From NCBI RefSeq assembly GCF_051020765.1, contig NC_134929.1, positions 4,056,786 to 4,120,785 of the forward strand: a DNA stretch of 64,000 nucleotides, written 5' to 3'. This DNA comes from Lasioglossum baleicum. Its lineage: Eukaryota; Arthropoda; Insecta; Hymenoptera; Halictidae. Every line of letters starts with the position of its first letter. The first letter of the stretch is position 1. The notes under the pieces are model-generated. The model made no database searches. It saw only the letters and a program-made list of their open reading frames with translations, and had not been told where the DNA came from. Shown in pieces: positions 44,975-55,945 of the stretch. The position numbers were made by a program, and so were the translations under genes.

Positions 44975-47815
44975 ATGGACAGTGTAATTGAAGAGTTAAA
45001 ACAACGAGGTATTACCTACAGTGAAAGTGAACCGTATAATGACCTCAGAGAAAGATTGAGAGAAAACATCAAAAGTGCAAAAAAGGCCGCACAAGTGCAA
45101 TTTGAAAGTGACAAAAGTGGTTCGGGAAAAAGTGAGAAAAACGTGGACACTGCGCTAAGGGATCAAATAGTATGCGGCATAAATGATAAGGAAACGCGTG
45201 TTAAATTATTCGAAGAAAAAAATTTAACATTTAAAAGCAGCTGTGTTAAACGCCGTTTCATCAAGCAATGTGCTAGAGAAGAACGACCTGAAACAACCGG
45301 TGTATGCTATACATGTAGTAGCCAGCGCCGGCAAGGACAACGCGGCTATACCAAAACAAATCAAGCCACTGAACGTAGCGGCCCGCGACAACAACAGCAG
45401 CGGCAGCGACCAGCCGATGGATTTTCAAGGTCTCGTGAGGAACGGGGTTCAACGTGTTACTGTTGTGGTAAACCAAACCATAGGAGTACCGAGTGCCGGT
45501 TCCGTAACTATAATTGTAATTACAGCCAAAAAAGAGGACATCTGGAGAGGATATGCAGAAAAAAAGCAGCTGGAAGCCAGCAGCCTGGAAACGCTTTGAA
45601 TATGATCACCGAAGAAGCTGGGTTGATGGAGCCGCAGCCAGAGTCATCGCATCAAACAGACTATTTCTCGTTAGAGATGAGTATTGAGTGTATGAATGAG
45701 AGTATATGCGAAACAAATATAGCACTAAATGACGTTAACGATAAAAACAATGATGTGAAATATAATTGCGAAAAAATTAATAGAAGTGATGCCACACCGA
45801 TGTTTGTGGATATTATGATAAATGATAAAAAAGTTGAATTAGAGATTGATACCGGGACATACGCAACAGTTTTTTCAAAAAAATTCTACGATGAGAATTT
45901 CAGTGACATTGAGATCGCAGAATCTCACACTGAATTGAGGACGTATGGGGGCCACAGTTTAAAACCAATTGGCAAATTAATGGATTTAAATGTAAAATTT
46001 AATGGTATGACTCGAGTTTTAAATTGTTTTGTATTACCTGGTGCAGGTCCAGCATTAATGGGACACTGGTGGCTTCACCAATTTGGGTTTTGGCCTTTAG
46101 TGTTTCCCGGTAACAATAAAAATGAAGTAAAAAAAATTGAAGGAATAGAATTGCGTAATTATATTATTCAAAAATACAATAGTTTGTTTAGTGACACTCC
46201 GGGACTGTACAATAAAAGTAAAATGAAAATTCACTTGAAAGAGAATGCGCGACCCGTAGCATTAAAATGTAGGCATGTAGCATACGCGTTAAAACCGCTT
46301 GTCGAAAAAGAAATCAAGCGACTGTTAAACTTAGGTCATCTGGTACCGGTAGACGTGAGCGAATGGGTCACGCCGATTGTTCCAACGTTAAAAGGAAATG
46401 GAAATGTGCGGATATGCGGCGATTTCAAATTAACAATAAATCCATACATTATTACAGATAAATACCCACTGCACACTATTGACGAAATTTTCGCGGTATT
46501 ACAAGGCGGAGATAAATTCACCGAGTTGGACATGACTCACCAATACATGCTGTTTCCCGTAGATGAAAGCTGCACCAATTTACTTACGATAGTTACACAT
46601 AAAGGACTTTTTAGGTACACAAAAATTCCGGAAGGTGTTTCGCCCGCACCAGCAGACGTACAACGGAAAATGGATGAATGTTTACGCGGAATTGACTGTA
46701 CAATCGCTTTCTTAGATAACATTTACGTGACCGGACGCACAAATGAAGAGCATACAAAAAATTTGGAAAAAGTATGTGCGCGATTGCAAGAATGTAACTT
46801 ACGATTGAATCTAGTGAAATGCAAATTTATGCAAAACAGGATCGAGGTGCTAGGGTTTGTCATTGACAAAAATGGTTTGCATAAGTCTGCGTCGAAAATA
46901 AATGCGATGGTAAACGCGCCACAACCGAAAAATAATAAAGAGTTAGCATCATTCCTAGGTTTAGTAAATTTTTACGCGAGATTCTTAAAAGACCGATCTT
47001 CTCAAATGAAACCATTATACGATTTGCTTAACAAAGAAAAATTTGAACGGAGTATCTCATGTCAAAAAGCGTTTAACTGGGTGAAAAATGAAGTAATCTC
47101 ACCGGATTTTTTAGCGCATTACGATCCTAAAGAGGAAATTGTATTGGCTAGTGATGCATCGGATTACGGATTATCTGCCATTCTATCACATAAATATAGA
47201 GATGGAACAGAGAAACCTATAGCTTACGCGTCTAAGAAAATACCAAGTAAAGAACTAAAACGATCAATCATTGATAAAGAAGCAATGGCAATTGTATTCG
47301 GATTCAAAAAGTTTTACCAGTATGTCTTTGGGAAGGAAATAACTTTGCGTACAGATAACAAGCCACTACAATTAATCCTCGGACCTAGAAAAGGTATCCC
47401 TGTGACAGCAGACAATAGGCTACAAAGATACGCGTATTACTTGTCCGGTTTTAAATACAAAGTTGAACATGTAAAATCAGATGAAAATGCGAACTGCGAT
47501 GCACTCTCGCGACTCCCAATTGAAGACGATACAGACTTATCAGATGTATATGAGATAGATTGCGCTCACATTTACTATTTTGAGAAAGGAACAACCGCGT
47601 TCGACAGCAAGACGTTAGAGATAGAAAGCAAAAAAGATAAAACGATCGGTGATGTTATACGATATGTTACAGGAAATTGGCCAAATCACGATGAATTAAC
47701 GAGTGAAAAGAAACTGTACTTTAAAAAGCGATTTGAATTAACAGTTGAAAAAGGATGTCTTTTTTGGGGGATACGCGCGTGCATTCCAGAGAGCATGCAA
47801 CCGATAATACTATGA
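44975..47815 (+). pseudogene. gypsy 1 Gag (partial), protease, reverse transcriptase, RNase H
   Basis: The frame resumes with MDSVIEELKQRGITYSESE. Compared with gypsy 2, about 150 residues of Gag are missing between the N-terminal part and TALRDQIVCGI. Near 45240 the best Gag reading lies in another frame (NVLEKNDLKQPVYAIHV) until the zinc knuckle CYCCGKPNHRSTEC at about 45455. The protease has LEIDTGTYATVFS. The reverse transcriptase has VRICGDFKLTINP and, at the catalytic loop, FLDNIYVTG instead of the usual YLDDI. The RNase H has LASDASDYGLSAI. TGA at 47813 interrupts at the start of integrase. Similar throughout to the intact element at 51204-56157. Confidence 0.85.
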
Positions 47816-48700
47816 GAATTGCATGCGACACATTTTGGTATTGTTAAGATAAAAATGTTTGCGCGATCATACGTATGGTGGCCAGGCATTGACGCCGCAA
47901 TTGAAACTATTGTAAACGCGTGTAAAACTTGCCTGATAGAGCGAAAAAAACCACCAAAAACTCCATTAACCACATGGCCGTGGCCAAACAAAGTATGGGG
48001 TCGCATACACTGCGATTACGCAGGTCCATTCTATGGAGATAAATACTTAATAATAGTCGACGCGCACAGTAAGTGGCCGGAAATCCTTAACTGTAAAAAC
48101 AATACGAAAGCCGAAAAGCTCATAAACCAATTTAAAGATTTGTTTACGCGATTCGGACTCCCTTTACATTGCGTCACGGATGGTGGACCGCAATTCCGTA
48201 GCGACGAATTTAGGAATTTTTTAAAGCGAAATGGAATCTTTCACACATTTTCGCCTCCGTACCACCCAGCAACGAACGGCGCAGCGGAAAATTTCATTCA
48301 AACATTTAAAGATAAAGTAGGTAAAATCGTAAAAGGGGGAGAAAATGTGGAGAATGCAGTAAATATGTTTTTATACGACTATCGAAACTTTCCTCACTGC
48401 ACAACCGGCAGAAGCCCAGCGAACCTAATGTACAATCGCGACCTACGAACTCGTTTTGATCGTTTAAAGCCTAGTGTGTTAAAGACAGTAGAAAAGCATC
48501 AGCGAGCGCAAATAGTCTCAAGAGGAGGAAACCGGCAACTCGATGTAACCATTGGCGATGCAGTCATGATTGATGCCCATGGCGTTAGAGATGAAAAGCG
48601 AGTGGCAGGCGAAGTCGTAAAGCAGACATCGCCGTCCACTTTTGTAGTAAAAACCGAGTTAGGTGATTTCCAAAAGAGACACATCGATCAGATGATCTAA
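47816..48700 (+). pseudogene. gypsy 1 integrase
   Basis: Same frame as the upstream pol, separated only by TGA. The zinc domain is HATHFGIVKIK..CKTCLIE (HHCC). Catalytic residues lie in HCDYAGPFYGDKYL (first Asp), CVTDGGPQFRSDE (second Asp; Gly where Asn is usual) and PATNGAAENFIQTFK (Glu). A chromodomain-like or SH3-like tail ends HIDQMI. Confidence 0.85.
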
Positions 48701-48753
48701 CCGATTGTGCGACGCTTTCCGCGACTGAATCGAAATTAAAACAGCGGGAGAGT

Positions 48754-48959
48754 TGTAATGTATTGTACGTACGGACGAGTGAGAGAGAAAAGTAACGACT
48801 ATAGCGCTACGCGAATTGTATGAGCGTACACGGTAACTACGGCAGTTGCGTGCTAGTTAATCCACTGCGCAGATTGGCACTCCGGCACACGTCGTAATTG
48901 TTCATATCTACGCTATTAAAGTAAGGTGTGTTTGTGTCCACTCTACCCCAAACCTAACA
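48754..48959 (+). repeat. gypsy 1 3' LTR
   Basis: Starts TGTAATGTATTGTACG, ends AACCTAACA; 206 bp, no MITE. It differs from the 5' LTR at several bases and lacks about 23 bp. Confidence 0.9.
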
Positions 48960-49039
48960 CATGGAGATTGGACGCTCGCGGTCGCATGGACGCTCATCAG
49001 TATCTAATTGGAAATATTATGATTGTAAGTCGCCATCGA

Positions 49040-49225
49040 TGTCGCACCGACGGTCGTCGACACGGTTCCGATCGACACCGCGGTCTCATCAACGATCGCG
49101 GTCGTACCGACGACCATCGTCACGGTCCCGATCGACACCGCGGTCTCATCGGCGATCGCGGTCGCACCGACGGCCGTCGTCACGGTCCCGATCGCCACCG
49201 CGGCATCACCGACGATCACGGTCCA
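49040..49225 (+). repeat. In-frame tandem repeat coding RS blocks
   Basis: About three copies of a roughly 60-bp unit (CGGTCCCGATCGACACCGCGG and variants) within the RS/RGG gene. The units are multiples of three, so the frame is kept. Confidence 0.85.
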
Positions 49226-50002
49226 CAAATCGGTCGACAAGAGCCGTTATGGGATCACCAACATCAATAATAAGTAATAGCAACAGTAGCAGGTCTATTA
49301 TGGAGATCAGACAGCTACAAATATTAAAGGTACGTATATAATGGCCCGACCACAAATAAAAAAAAAAGAGTAGTAAATAAAAAATTATATAATTTTCATG
49401 TTTTGTGTTCCAGCTGCAACAGCTTAATAAAAAATATAAAAAAATGTTGTACGGGCAGAGGGGCCGACAGGGAAGGGGGAGAGGAGGTGGAGGAGGACAG
49501 ATGAGAAGAGGAGGTGGAGGAGGACATATTATTAATATTTATTAAAAAAATTCTTGTAACTTTTTTATATTAAAGCTAATTATTTGTACATATCATGGTA
49601 TGAGAATTAATTTTTTATTCGGAAATTTTTGCGCCTCTCCTGGTAATAGTCCGTGCCTTCCATTTTGGAAACCGGTAACCCAACCATGACCCAACCAACC
49701 TACAATCGTATGCATACATTGACTTCGTCTCGCTTTCACTGTGGCATATATATGTATCAGCCCAACGCTTCAGTTTTGCTATGACCAGAGAGGATAAGAG
49801 AGTGCTCACGTCCGGGTCTGACAAGGGGAGTCCAGGGTAGTCGGAATCCGGATTTTCCTGAAACTTGCAGTATTTGAAGATGACATATCTAAGTGTAATT
49901 TAGCAAAGCAGTAGCGCGCGCTTCTCAAGATTTCCCGAGAAAATGGCATTTGAAAATTCGGTTTACGCGTTCATAAGGAGTTCGCGTTAAGCTATGAACA
50001 TG

Positions 50003-50076
50003 AAGCGCAGTGGCCGAGGGCGCTGCGAGAAAGACTGGTAATCAGTAGGTCGCTGGTTCGAGTCTTGCTGCCGACA
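50003..50076 (+). repeat. tRNA-like module A in the left end
   Basis: A-box-like TGGCCGAGGGCG and B-box GGTTCGAGTCT at tRNA-like spacing. An acceptor stem cannot be formed, so it is not a working tRNA. An inverted copy lies at 60035-60109. Confidence 0.65.
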
Positions 50077-50099
50077 TTTTTTTTTTAAATCTTTTTTCA

Positions 50100-50850
50100 G
50101 TTTTAATCCTAAAAGGGCATAGCCGGATAAGGTAGTCAAAAATGCCCTTGAGCCGAATTTTATCGACGATGTGCCATTCGATAGAGCACCAAGAAAAAAC
50201 ATACTGTGCAAAATTTCAACCCTGTATCTCGATCGGGAGGGTAGTTATGGGGTAAAAACGAAAAATCAGTTTTTGGCCTATTTTACCTAGTTAATGACGC
50301 TTAAAAATTCTGAAAAAAATCTGACACATGTCAAAAACCCAAATACATACTTTGCAATTGGTTTCAGATTTTTAAAATGGAAATCCTGCTTGTAAAAAAT
50401 CAAAAACCTCAAAAAAATCGAAAAAATGCAGATTTCACATGGAAGTTTTAGAGTGACAACATTTATATTTTTACAGTAGCAGTATATTGTTATAAGTATT
50501 GTTCATGAATTTTTTCAGATTTTTTGGTTTGGTGCGCCGTTGTTAAAAATAATAAAAACCGATTTTTTCGACGTTTTTTCCGCGAAGAACTGAGCTAACC
50601 TTAAAATTGTTACGTTCTATTTATTCTGTAAGTCTATCAGGCTCTGATAAATCTTGAGCATTCTACAGAAGTAATTAAAAAATGAAATCAACTCAATTAA
50701 TATTTCTACAGTATGAACATTACATCTAGAAATATCAATCACGTTTCCAACAGCTCAAATGGCTCAGCGTGTTAGGCGTTCGACTGTTAATCTGCTTATA
50801 CTAGGTTCGCTCCCGGCATAGGTGTACATTTTTTTTACTTGATTAATTCT
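50100..50850. repeat. Inner foldback arm, left
   Basis: Inverted, near-identical to 56541-57270 (for example AAGGGCATAGCCGGATAAG, GATCGGGAGGGTAGTTATGG). Together they form a 1.5-kb foldback whose centre (50850-51198 and 56163-56540) is non-coding and hosts gypsy 2. Confidence 0.85.
50750..50825 (+). repeat. tRNA-like module B in the inner arm
   Basis: A-box-like TGGCTCAGCGTGTTAGG and B-box AGGTTCGCTCCC. The inverted copy at 56557-56633 keeps both boxes (TGGCTCAGTGCGTTAGG, AGGTTCGCGCCC). Different from module A. Confidence 0.65.
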
Positions 50851-51203
50851 TTTTTTTTATGTCTAACTATATAATAATCAATGGTGTGTTTGTGGATTTC
50901 TTTTAGAAGCAATATCTACATATTCAAAAAATATTTCAAGGTGAAATTCGCAAAAAAATTATAATACATTGGTTGTGCGGATCTTAATTATCTCAGTTTC
51001 ATTTTATCGTGTTTTCTGTAAAGCATATTTTATTTTATCGATGAATTGAAGGATTTATTTATGTTGAAAATTGGAGGAACTTCTGGCAGTACTCGACATT
51101 TTCAGCAGTAATTCCATTTATGTGTCTTCGAGTTTTAAATACTTTGTTATAGAGAAAAGAAAGAAATTCAAGTTGTAGAAATGGCTCTATTGTTGTTTAC
51201 TTC

Positions 51204-51415
51204 TGCTGTGTTTTATAAGGCCGCGGGTATGTAAACGGTAACACCGAGACACTCTTAACCTATAAGGCTTTATTCACGATGTACATATAACAGATGTGTC
51301 CGGGACAGGGCCACGGAGAGAGTGATCGCATTGTCGCATTGCTACCGATCACCGACGCGCCGGTAGGGCGCGCCATTGTACACGCTGTACATACTCATAA
51401 AGCGCGTACACCACA
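51204..51415 (-). repeat. gypsy 2 LTR (3' in element orientation)
   Basis: On the plus strand it reads TGCTGTGTTTTATAAGG to GCGTACACCACA. Same as the other LTR on reading through. Confidence 0.93.
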
Positions 51416-51453
51416 TTTCCTCCCTCTTTTTTAAGTATGCGTCCATATGCATC

Positions 51454-54400
51454 TTATTCCCTTCGCTGACGGTTCGCTATTCTCGCTGAGTGACGTACCG
51501 GCTTAACAATCTGGTCGGTATGACGCTTCGTAACAGTACCCGATTCAGTTTTCAATCTAAAGGTTGACGGTGACAACTCTTTAACAATTTCGGCCGGGAT
51601 ACGCTTTTCGCCGGAAATACCGTAGTGATCAACCATGACTACGTCACCTACGCTTAGTTGCACATTGCGCGAATGCGGACTATTCTCAATCTGTGACTGC
51701 TGCTTCTCGTGTACTTTATTCCGGACATTTGGTCTCAACAAGTCAAAGCGTGTTCTAAGCTCTCGCTTATAGAACAACCACGCTGGCGATTTTCCGGTCG
51801 TGCAGTGTGGCGCGCTACGGTAGTCGAACATAAATTTATTGATGGCTTCATGTACCCTTTCCCCCCCTTTTACAATTTTTATAACCTTGTCTTTAAATGT
51901 GCCGACAAAATTTTCGGCTGCCCCGTTTGTCGCCGGGTGATAGGGCGGGGAGAAACTGTGCCCGACACCATTGCTTTTCAAATATTGCTCCAACTCATCG
52001 CTTCTAAACTGCGGACCGTTGTCCGTGACAATAAGTTTTGGTAGTCCGTATTGAGCAAATAATTTATCGAACACTTCAATGACTCTGTATGCTTTAGTAT
52101 TGTCTCGGAAGTTGATAACCTCTGGCCACTTCGAATGGGCGTCCACTACTACCAGATACATATCCCCGTACAACGGCCCTAAAAAATCTGCGTGTATCCT
52201 ATCCCATGCCTTTTCTGGCCAAGGCCATGGCGTCAATGGTGCGTGTGGTGGTGCTTTTTGTTCTGCAATGCAAATTTTACATGATTTTACTGTGTTTTCT
52301 ATGTCCCGATCAATATTCGGCCACCACACGTACGATCGTGCCAAGGCTTTGATCTTCACCATCCCTAGGTGCGACGCATGAAAGTCGATTAATAGTTGCG
52401 CACGTAATGATTCTGGGATGATTATCCTACATCCCCAAAACAAACAATTCTCTTCTATTTCGATTTCGTTCTTTTTAGACAAATATTTTTGCTCCTCGTC
52501 CGATAACTCTTTGTGATTACTCGGCCACCCTATCGTACAAAATTTCATGATTCTGCTTAAAACTTTATCGCGTTTAGTTTCAAGGACTACTTTTTGCCAA
52601 CCTATGACGCTCATTTTTTCATTCACATAATAGACCGGCGTAAAATCCGCGCCGAAAACGTCTGTATCGTCATCAACAGGTAAACGCGATAACGCATCGC
52701 AATTCCCATTACGTTCTGATTTGATGTACTCGATTTTATATTGGAAGCCCGACAGAAAATATGCCCACCTCTGCAAGCGGCTCGCGGCTGTAATCGGTAT
52801 ACCTTTCTTTGGACCAAAAATGTGCTCTAACGGTTTATGATCCGTGCGTAAGATTATTTCTCGGCCGAAAACAAAATCGTAGAACTTTACTAACCCGAAT
52901 ACAATTGCGCTAGCTTCTTTGTCTATAATCGCCCTGTTCATTTCCTTTTCCGGAATTTTCTTTGACGCATACGCAATCGGCTTTTCCGTGCCGTCTTTAT
53001 ATCTATGCGATAATATCGCCGAAAGTCCGTACATTGACGCATCACATGCCAGAATCAATTCCTCGTTTTGGTCGTAATGGGCCAGTATCCTATGAGAAAT
53101 CAACTCATTCTTTACCCAGCGAAAAGCTTCCTCACATTCCTTGGTCCATTCAAAATTTTTCTTGTGCGCGCCGTCAAATAGAGGCTTCAATTTTTCGGAT
53201 CTATCTGCCAAAAATCTCGCGTAAAAATTAATTAATCCAAGGAAAGAGGCGAGCTGTTTGCTGTTTGTCGGTCTTGGTGCCTCAACCATCGCTTTTACCT
53301 TTGATCTTGACTTATGTAGGCCGGTCGCGTCGATAACGTAACCTAAGACTTCAATACGCTCTTTCATAAAATCACATTTTTTTTCATTTAATCTTAACCC
53401 GCACTCCTCCAATCGTTTACACACTTTCTGTAAATTTTCCAGATGCTCTTTATTCGTGTGACCGGTTACAAAAATATTGTCTAGATACGCGATGGCATTT
53501 GGAATATCCTGCAAACACTCATCCATTATTTGCTGGAATTCGCTCGGGGCAGGCGCCGTGCCCTCTGTCATTTTTGTATACCGGAATAAGCCCACATGAG
53601 TCGTAATCGTTAATAATTCTTGAGATTTTTCATCAACCGGGATCTGCATGTAAGCATGTGGTAGGTCAAGTTGCGAGAAAAACGAACCCTTTTGTAATAC
53701 GTGAAAAATATCGTCAATGCGCGGAAACGGTCGTTTGGTCACGTGCAAGTTTGGATTTACGGTTACTTTAAAATCACCGCAACTTCTTACTTCGCCATTG
53801 CTTTTTAACACAGGGACTATCGGCGTGGCCCACTCGCTCGTTTCCACTTTTTTTAAATGACCCAATTTTGTTAATCTCTCTATCTCGTTTTCTACTTTAA
53901 TTTTAAGCGCGTACGGAACGTGCCTTGCCCTAAGCGCGATCGGTTTTGTATTTTCCTTCACGTGTAACTTAATTTCACGTTTATTGTACCGCCCGGGCGT
54001 ACTTCCGAACAATACATTAAATTCCGATAGGAGGATTTCTCTCACGTAGTTCACGTTCAAATTTAACATTTTATTACTATTGTCGCTTAATGCAGCAATG
54101 TCTGACATGTTAGGCCACAAGCCGAACTCTGCCAGCCACTGTCTACCGATCAGTGGCGGGCCATTCCCTTTCAGCAATAAACAACTTAACATTTTTATCT
54201 GATTATTTAAATTTACTTTTAAATTCTTTAATTGGCCAATTGGCGTCATCGCGTTTTGTTCGTAACCGTATAAGTTTGTACTACACTTATCGATTTTCCA
54301 ATTTCTTAAATGTTCGTTTTTAAAGTCTTCTGACATTACTGCATAGTACGTACCTGAGTCTACTTCCATCGAAACTGTTTTACCATTCAGTTTAACATTG

Positions 54401-55698
54401 ATATACATCGGATCCGCTTTAATATTATTCACCACATTACAAACTGTTTTACACTCTTCCGCACGCAGCGAGAAAAAATCGTAGACGTGGCTGTCCGTTG
54501 AACCGCTACTGCCTTCTGCCTCATCGATTGATTCTTGAAGAAATTTGTTGCCGGCTCTCCTCTTTTTTAAACAGGCGCTCTCCAAGTGCCCCCTTTGGTG
54601 GCAGAAACTGCATGAACTTCCTCGGTGTCTGCATATCCTGGCGATGTGGCCTGGTTTGCCACAGCAGAAACAGCTTCGCTCGGTGCTCGTGCTTGCGTAT
54701 GATCCGCCCAGGTTTACTCGCCTCGGATTGTCGGGTTTTTTGTATTGGCCCGAAAGTTGCCCTTTCTCAACTTTTTCTCTCTCTGTATGACTCATGGCAA
54801 AGACTTCCTCTTTTTGATTTCTGCTGGCTAACGTCCTCACTGCTCCTGCAGCATTTTTCATTGCGCTCTCTCGAGCCGTTGCTTCTTTGAGTGCCTTGTC
54901 GAAGGTGAGGTTAGTCAATTTGAATAACTCGACCCTCGTCGACTCGTCGTGTATACCACACACTAACTGGTCCCGCAGGGCTGTGTTCAAGTCTGTATAC
55001 TTGCAATGCAATGATAATTTCCGTAGTCGCGTTGCAAAGTCGGCGACTGATTCGTTCGTCCCTTGCCTAGCACTGTTGAACGTGCATCTCTCCATTACTT
55101 CCGACGGCTTAGGGTTGAGGTGTTCTGACATTAACCTTACTAAGTCAGTGAACTTTTTTGTAGCTGGTTTGTCGGGCGCACATAAACTTCGAATGAGTAT
55201 GTACGCCTCCTCATCGAAATGCGTCAGTAGCGTGGCCGCTTGCATTTTATCATCTTCGATTTTCTTTACGACAAGGTAGAGCTCTAATCTTTCTATAAAT
55301 GCCTCCCAGTCGTCCGTTTTCAAATGGAATAATAGCTTCGTATTCTCCGCCATTTCGCTTTCGTCACTGCTCACGTTGCTTGTGTTTACCTTGCTGGTAT
55401 TCTCTGTACGACTGATTTTAATTTTGTGTACGTCGAACTGCTCGTTCGACCTTCCAGGCCCCTCGTTGTTTTCGTCTCTTGTACAAGGCTGCTCGGGTCT
55501 TTTCTGACTCTCGATCTCTGCTCGCACTAGATCGACCAGTTGCTTACGCAATATGTCGCGGTACGTATCTTCATCTACTTCGACACCCCTTTTTTTTAGC
55601 TCGGCGATAATATCGTCCTTTCGTAGTTGCTGCGCTTTGCTAAGTGTCAACTGACTTTTGGAGTCGTCGCTCTCGTGACTTTGGTCCGAGTCGGACAT
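51454..55698 (-). CDS. gypsy 2 Gag-Pol polyprotein, 1414 aa, intact
   Basis: A single frame from ATG 55698. Gag occupies about residues 1-330. Two zinc knuckles lie at about 341-385 (CFCCGKPGHIARIC, CSFCHQRGHLESAC). The protease is near 445 (MEVDSGTYYAVMS). Reverse transcriptase spans about 590-810, with CGDFKVTVNP and QLDLPHAYMQIP; the catalytic loop reads YLDNIFVTG, so the second Asp of the usual YxDD is Asn. RNase H (about 880-1010) has LACDASMYGLSAIL. Integrase (about 1100-1330) has HASHLGMVKIK..CKIC, VVVDAHSKWPEV, VTDNGPQFRSDEL and NGAAENFVGTFK. Gag and Pol are fused without a frameshift. No env. Family knowledge: encodes all functions for copying through RNA and integrating. Identical LTRs indicate recent insertion. 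Confidence 0.95.
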   Translation of the reverse strand: MSDSDQSHESDDSKSQLTLSKAQQLRKDDIIAELKKRGVEVDEDTYRDILRKQLVDLVRAEIESQKRPEQPCTRDENNEGPGRSNEQFDVHKIKISRTENTSKVNTSNVSSDESEMAENTKLLFHLKTDDWEAFIERLELYLVVKKIEDDKMQAATLLTHFDEEAYILIRSLCAPDKPATKKFTDLVRLMSEHLNPKPSEVMERCTFNSARQGTNESVADFATRLRKLSLHCKYTDLNTALRDQLVCGIHDESTRVELFKLTNLTFDKALKEATARESAMKNAAGAVRTLASRNQKEEVFAMSHTEREKVEKGQLSGQYKKPDNPRRVNLGGSYASTSTERSCFCCGKPGHIARICRHRGSSCSFCHQRGHLESACLKKRRAGNKFLQESIDEAEGSSGSTDSHVYDFFSLRAEECKTVCNVVNNIKADPMYINVKLNGKTVSMEVDSGTYYAVMSEDFKNEHLRNWKIDKCSTNLYGYEQNAMTPIGQLKNLKVNLNNQIKMLSCLLLKGNGPPLIGRQWLAEFGLWPNMSDIAALSDNSNKMLNLNVNYVREILLSEFNVLFGSTPGRYNKREIKLHVKENTKPIALRARHVPYALKIKVENEIERLTKLGHLKKVETSEWATPIVPVLKSNGEVRSCGDFKVTVNPNLHVTKRPFPRIDDIFHVLQKGSFFSQLDLPHAYMQIPVDEKSQELLTITTHVGLFRYTKMTEGTAPAPSEFQQIMDECLQDIPNAIAYLDNIFVTGHTNKEHLENLQKVCKRLEECGLRLNEKKCDFMKERIEVLGYVIDATGLHKSRSKVKAMVEAPRPTNSKQLASFLGLINFYARFLADRSEKLKPLFDGAHKKNFEWTKECEEAFRWVKNELISHRILAHYDQNEELILACDASMYGLSAILSHRYKDGTEKPIAYASKKIPEKEMNRAIIDKEASAIVFGLVKFYDFVFGREIILRTDHKPLEHIFGPKKGIPITAASRLQRWAYFLSGFQYKIEYIKSERNGNCDALSRLPVDDDTDVFGADFTPVYYVNEKMSVIGWQKVVLETKRDKVLSRIMKFCTIGWPSNHKELSDEEQKYLSKKNEIEIEENCLFWGCRIIIPESLRAQLLIDFHASHLGMVKIKALARSYVWWPNIDRDIENTVKSCKICIAEQKAPPHAPLTPWPWPEKAWDRIHADFLGPLYGDMYLVVVDAHSKWPEVINFRDNTKAYRVIEVFDKLFAQYGLPKLIVTDNGPQFRSDELEQYLKSNGVGHSFSPPYHPATNGAAENFVGTFKDKVIKIVKGGERVHEAINKFMFDYRSAPHCTTGKSPAWLFYKRELRTRFDLLRPNVRNKVHEKQQSQIENSPHSRNVQLSVGDVVMVDHYGISGEKRIPAEIVKELSPSTFRLKTESGTVTKRHTDQIVKPVRHSARIANRQRRE

Positions 55699-55945
55699 CA
55701 GCGTCCGCTACTTTCACACCTAAGTCACTTTGTGCACAATCGCGCACTAATTGCGTCTCGTGTTCGCAGCACAACACGTGTGTGCGTATGATGACTCTCC
55801 CGTTCGCGCACTACTTTTCGAGTCGCGTGGCTCTTTGCTCTTGCTGCTCGTCCTTCGGACGGAACAACGAATCGACTATCCACTTTCCACTATCACACTT
55901 TCGTCGCTGGGTACCAGCGGAATCCTTCCGAATCCTCGTCGCCAG

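Larger units (their letters stand above)
39793..48959 (+). mobile_element. Ty3/gypsy element 1, degenerate, with nested insertions
   Basis: 5' LTR 39793-40276 (includes a MITE), 3' LTR 48754-48959. The LTRs differ by substitutions and a deletion in the 3' copy. The primer-binding site is TGGCGACGAGGAT and a purine tract (CAGCGGGAGAG) precedes the 3' LTR. Target duplication is probably CATG, with the second TG merged into the LTR start. It carries gag-pol with a deletion, frameshifts and a stop, and hosts a foldback with a Transib inside. Confidence 0.9.
39753..49545 (+). pseudogene. RS/RGG-rich protein gene, interrupted by gypsy element 1
   Basis: Coding pieces 39753-39792, 48962-49329 and 49414-49545 join in frame into 179 codons plus stop. 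The first gap is the 9.2-kb gypsy insertion, the second an 84-bp GT..AG intron. The protein starts MSTSTKLAENLASMEIGRS. It then carries tandem RS blocks (RPSSRSRSTPRSHRRSRS and variants; about 20-residue period, about three copies). It ends in a Gly/Arg region (GRQGRGRGGGGG, MRRGGGGG). Such RS plus RGG composition is typical of RNA-binding or splicing-related proteins; no RRM is visible. ATTAAA follows at about 49570. The frame is otherwise free of stops. Whether it is a host gene or a repeat-borne gene I cannot tell. Confidence 0.6.

Noticed and set aside
48926..49270. Alternative frame rich in His/Arg/Asp and an antisense Val/Thr-rich frame over the RS repeat
   Set aside because: Both are frame shadows of the 60-bp tandem repeat; only the RS frame joins to the upstream and downstream exons.
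50003..50076. A functional tRNA gene
   Set aside because: A- and B-box-like words are present, but the acceptor stem does not pair and the anticodon stem is weak; it is also duplicated in inverted orientation as part of an element end.
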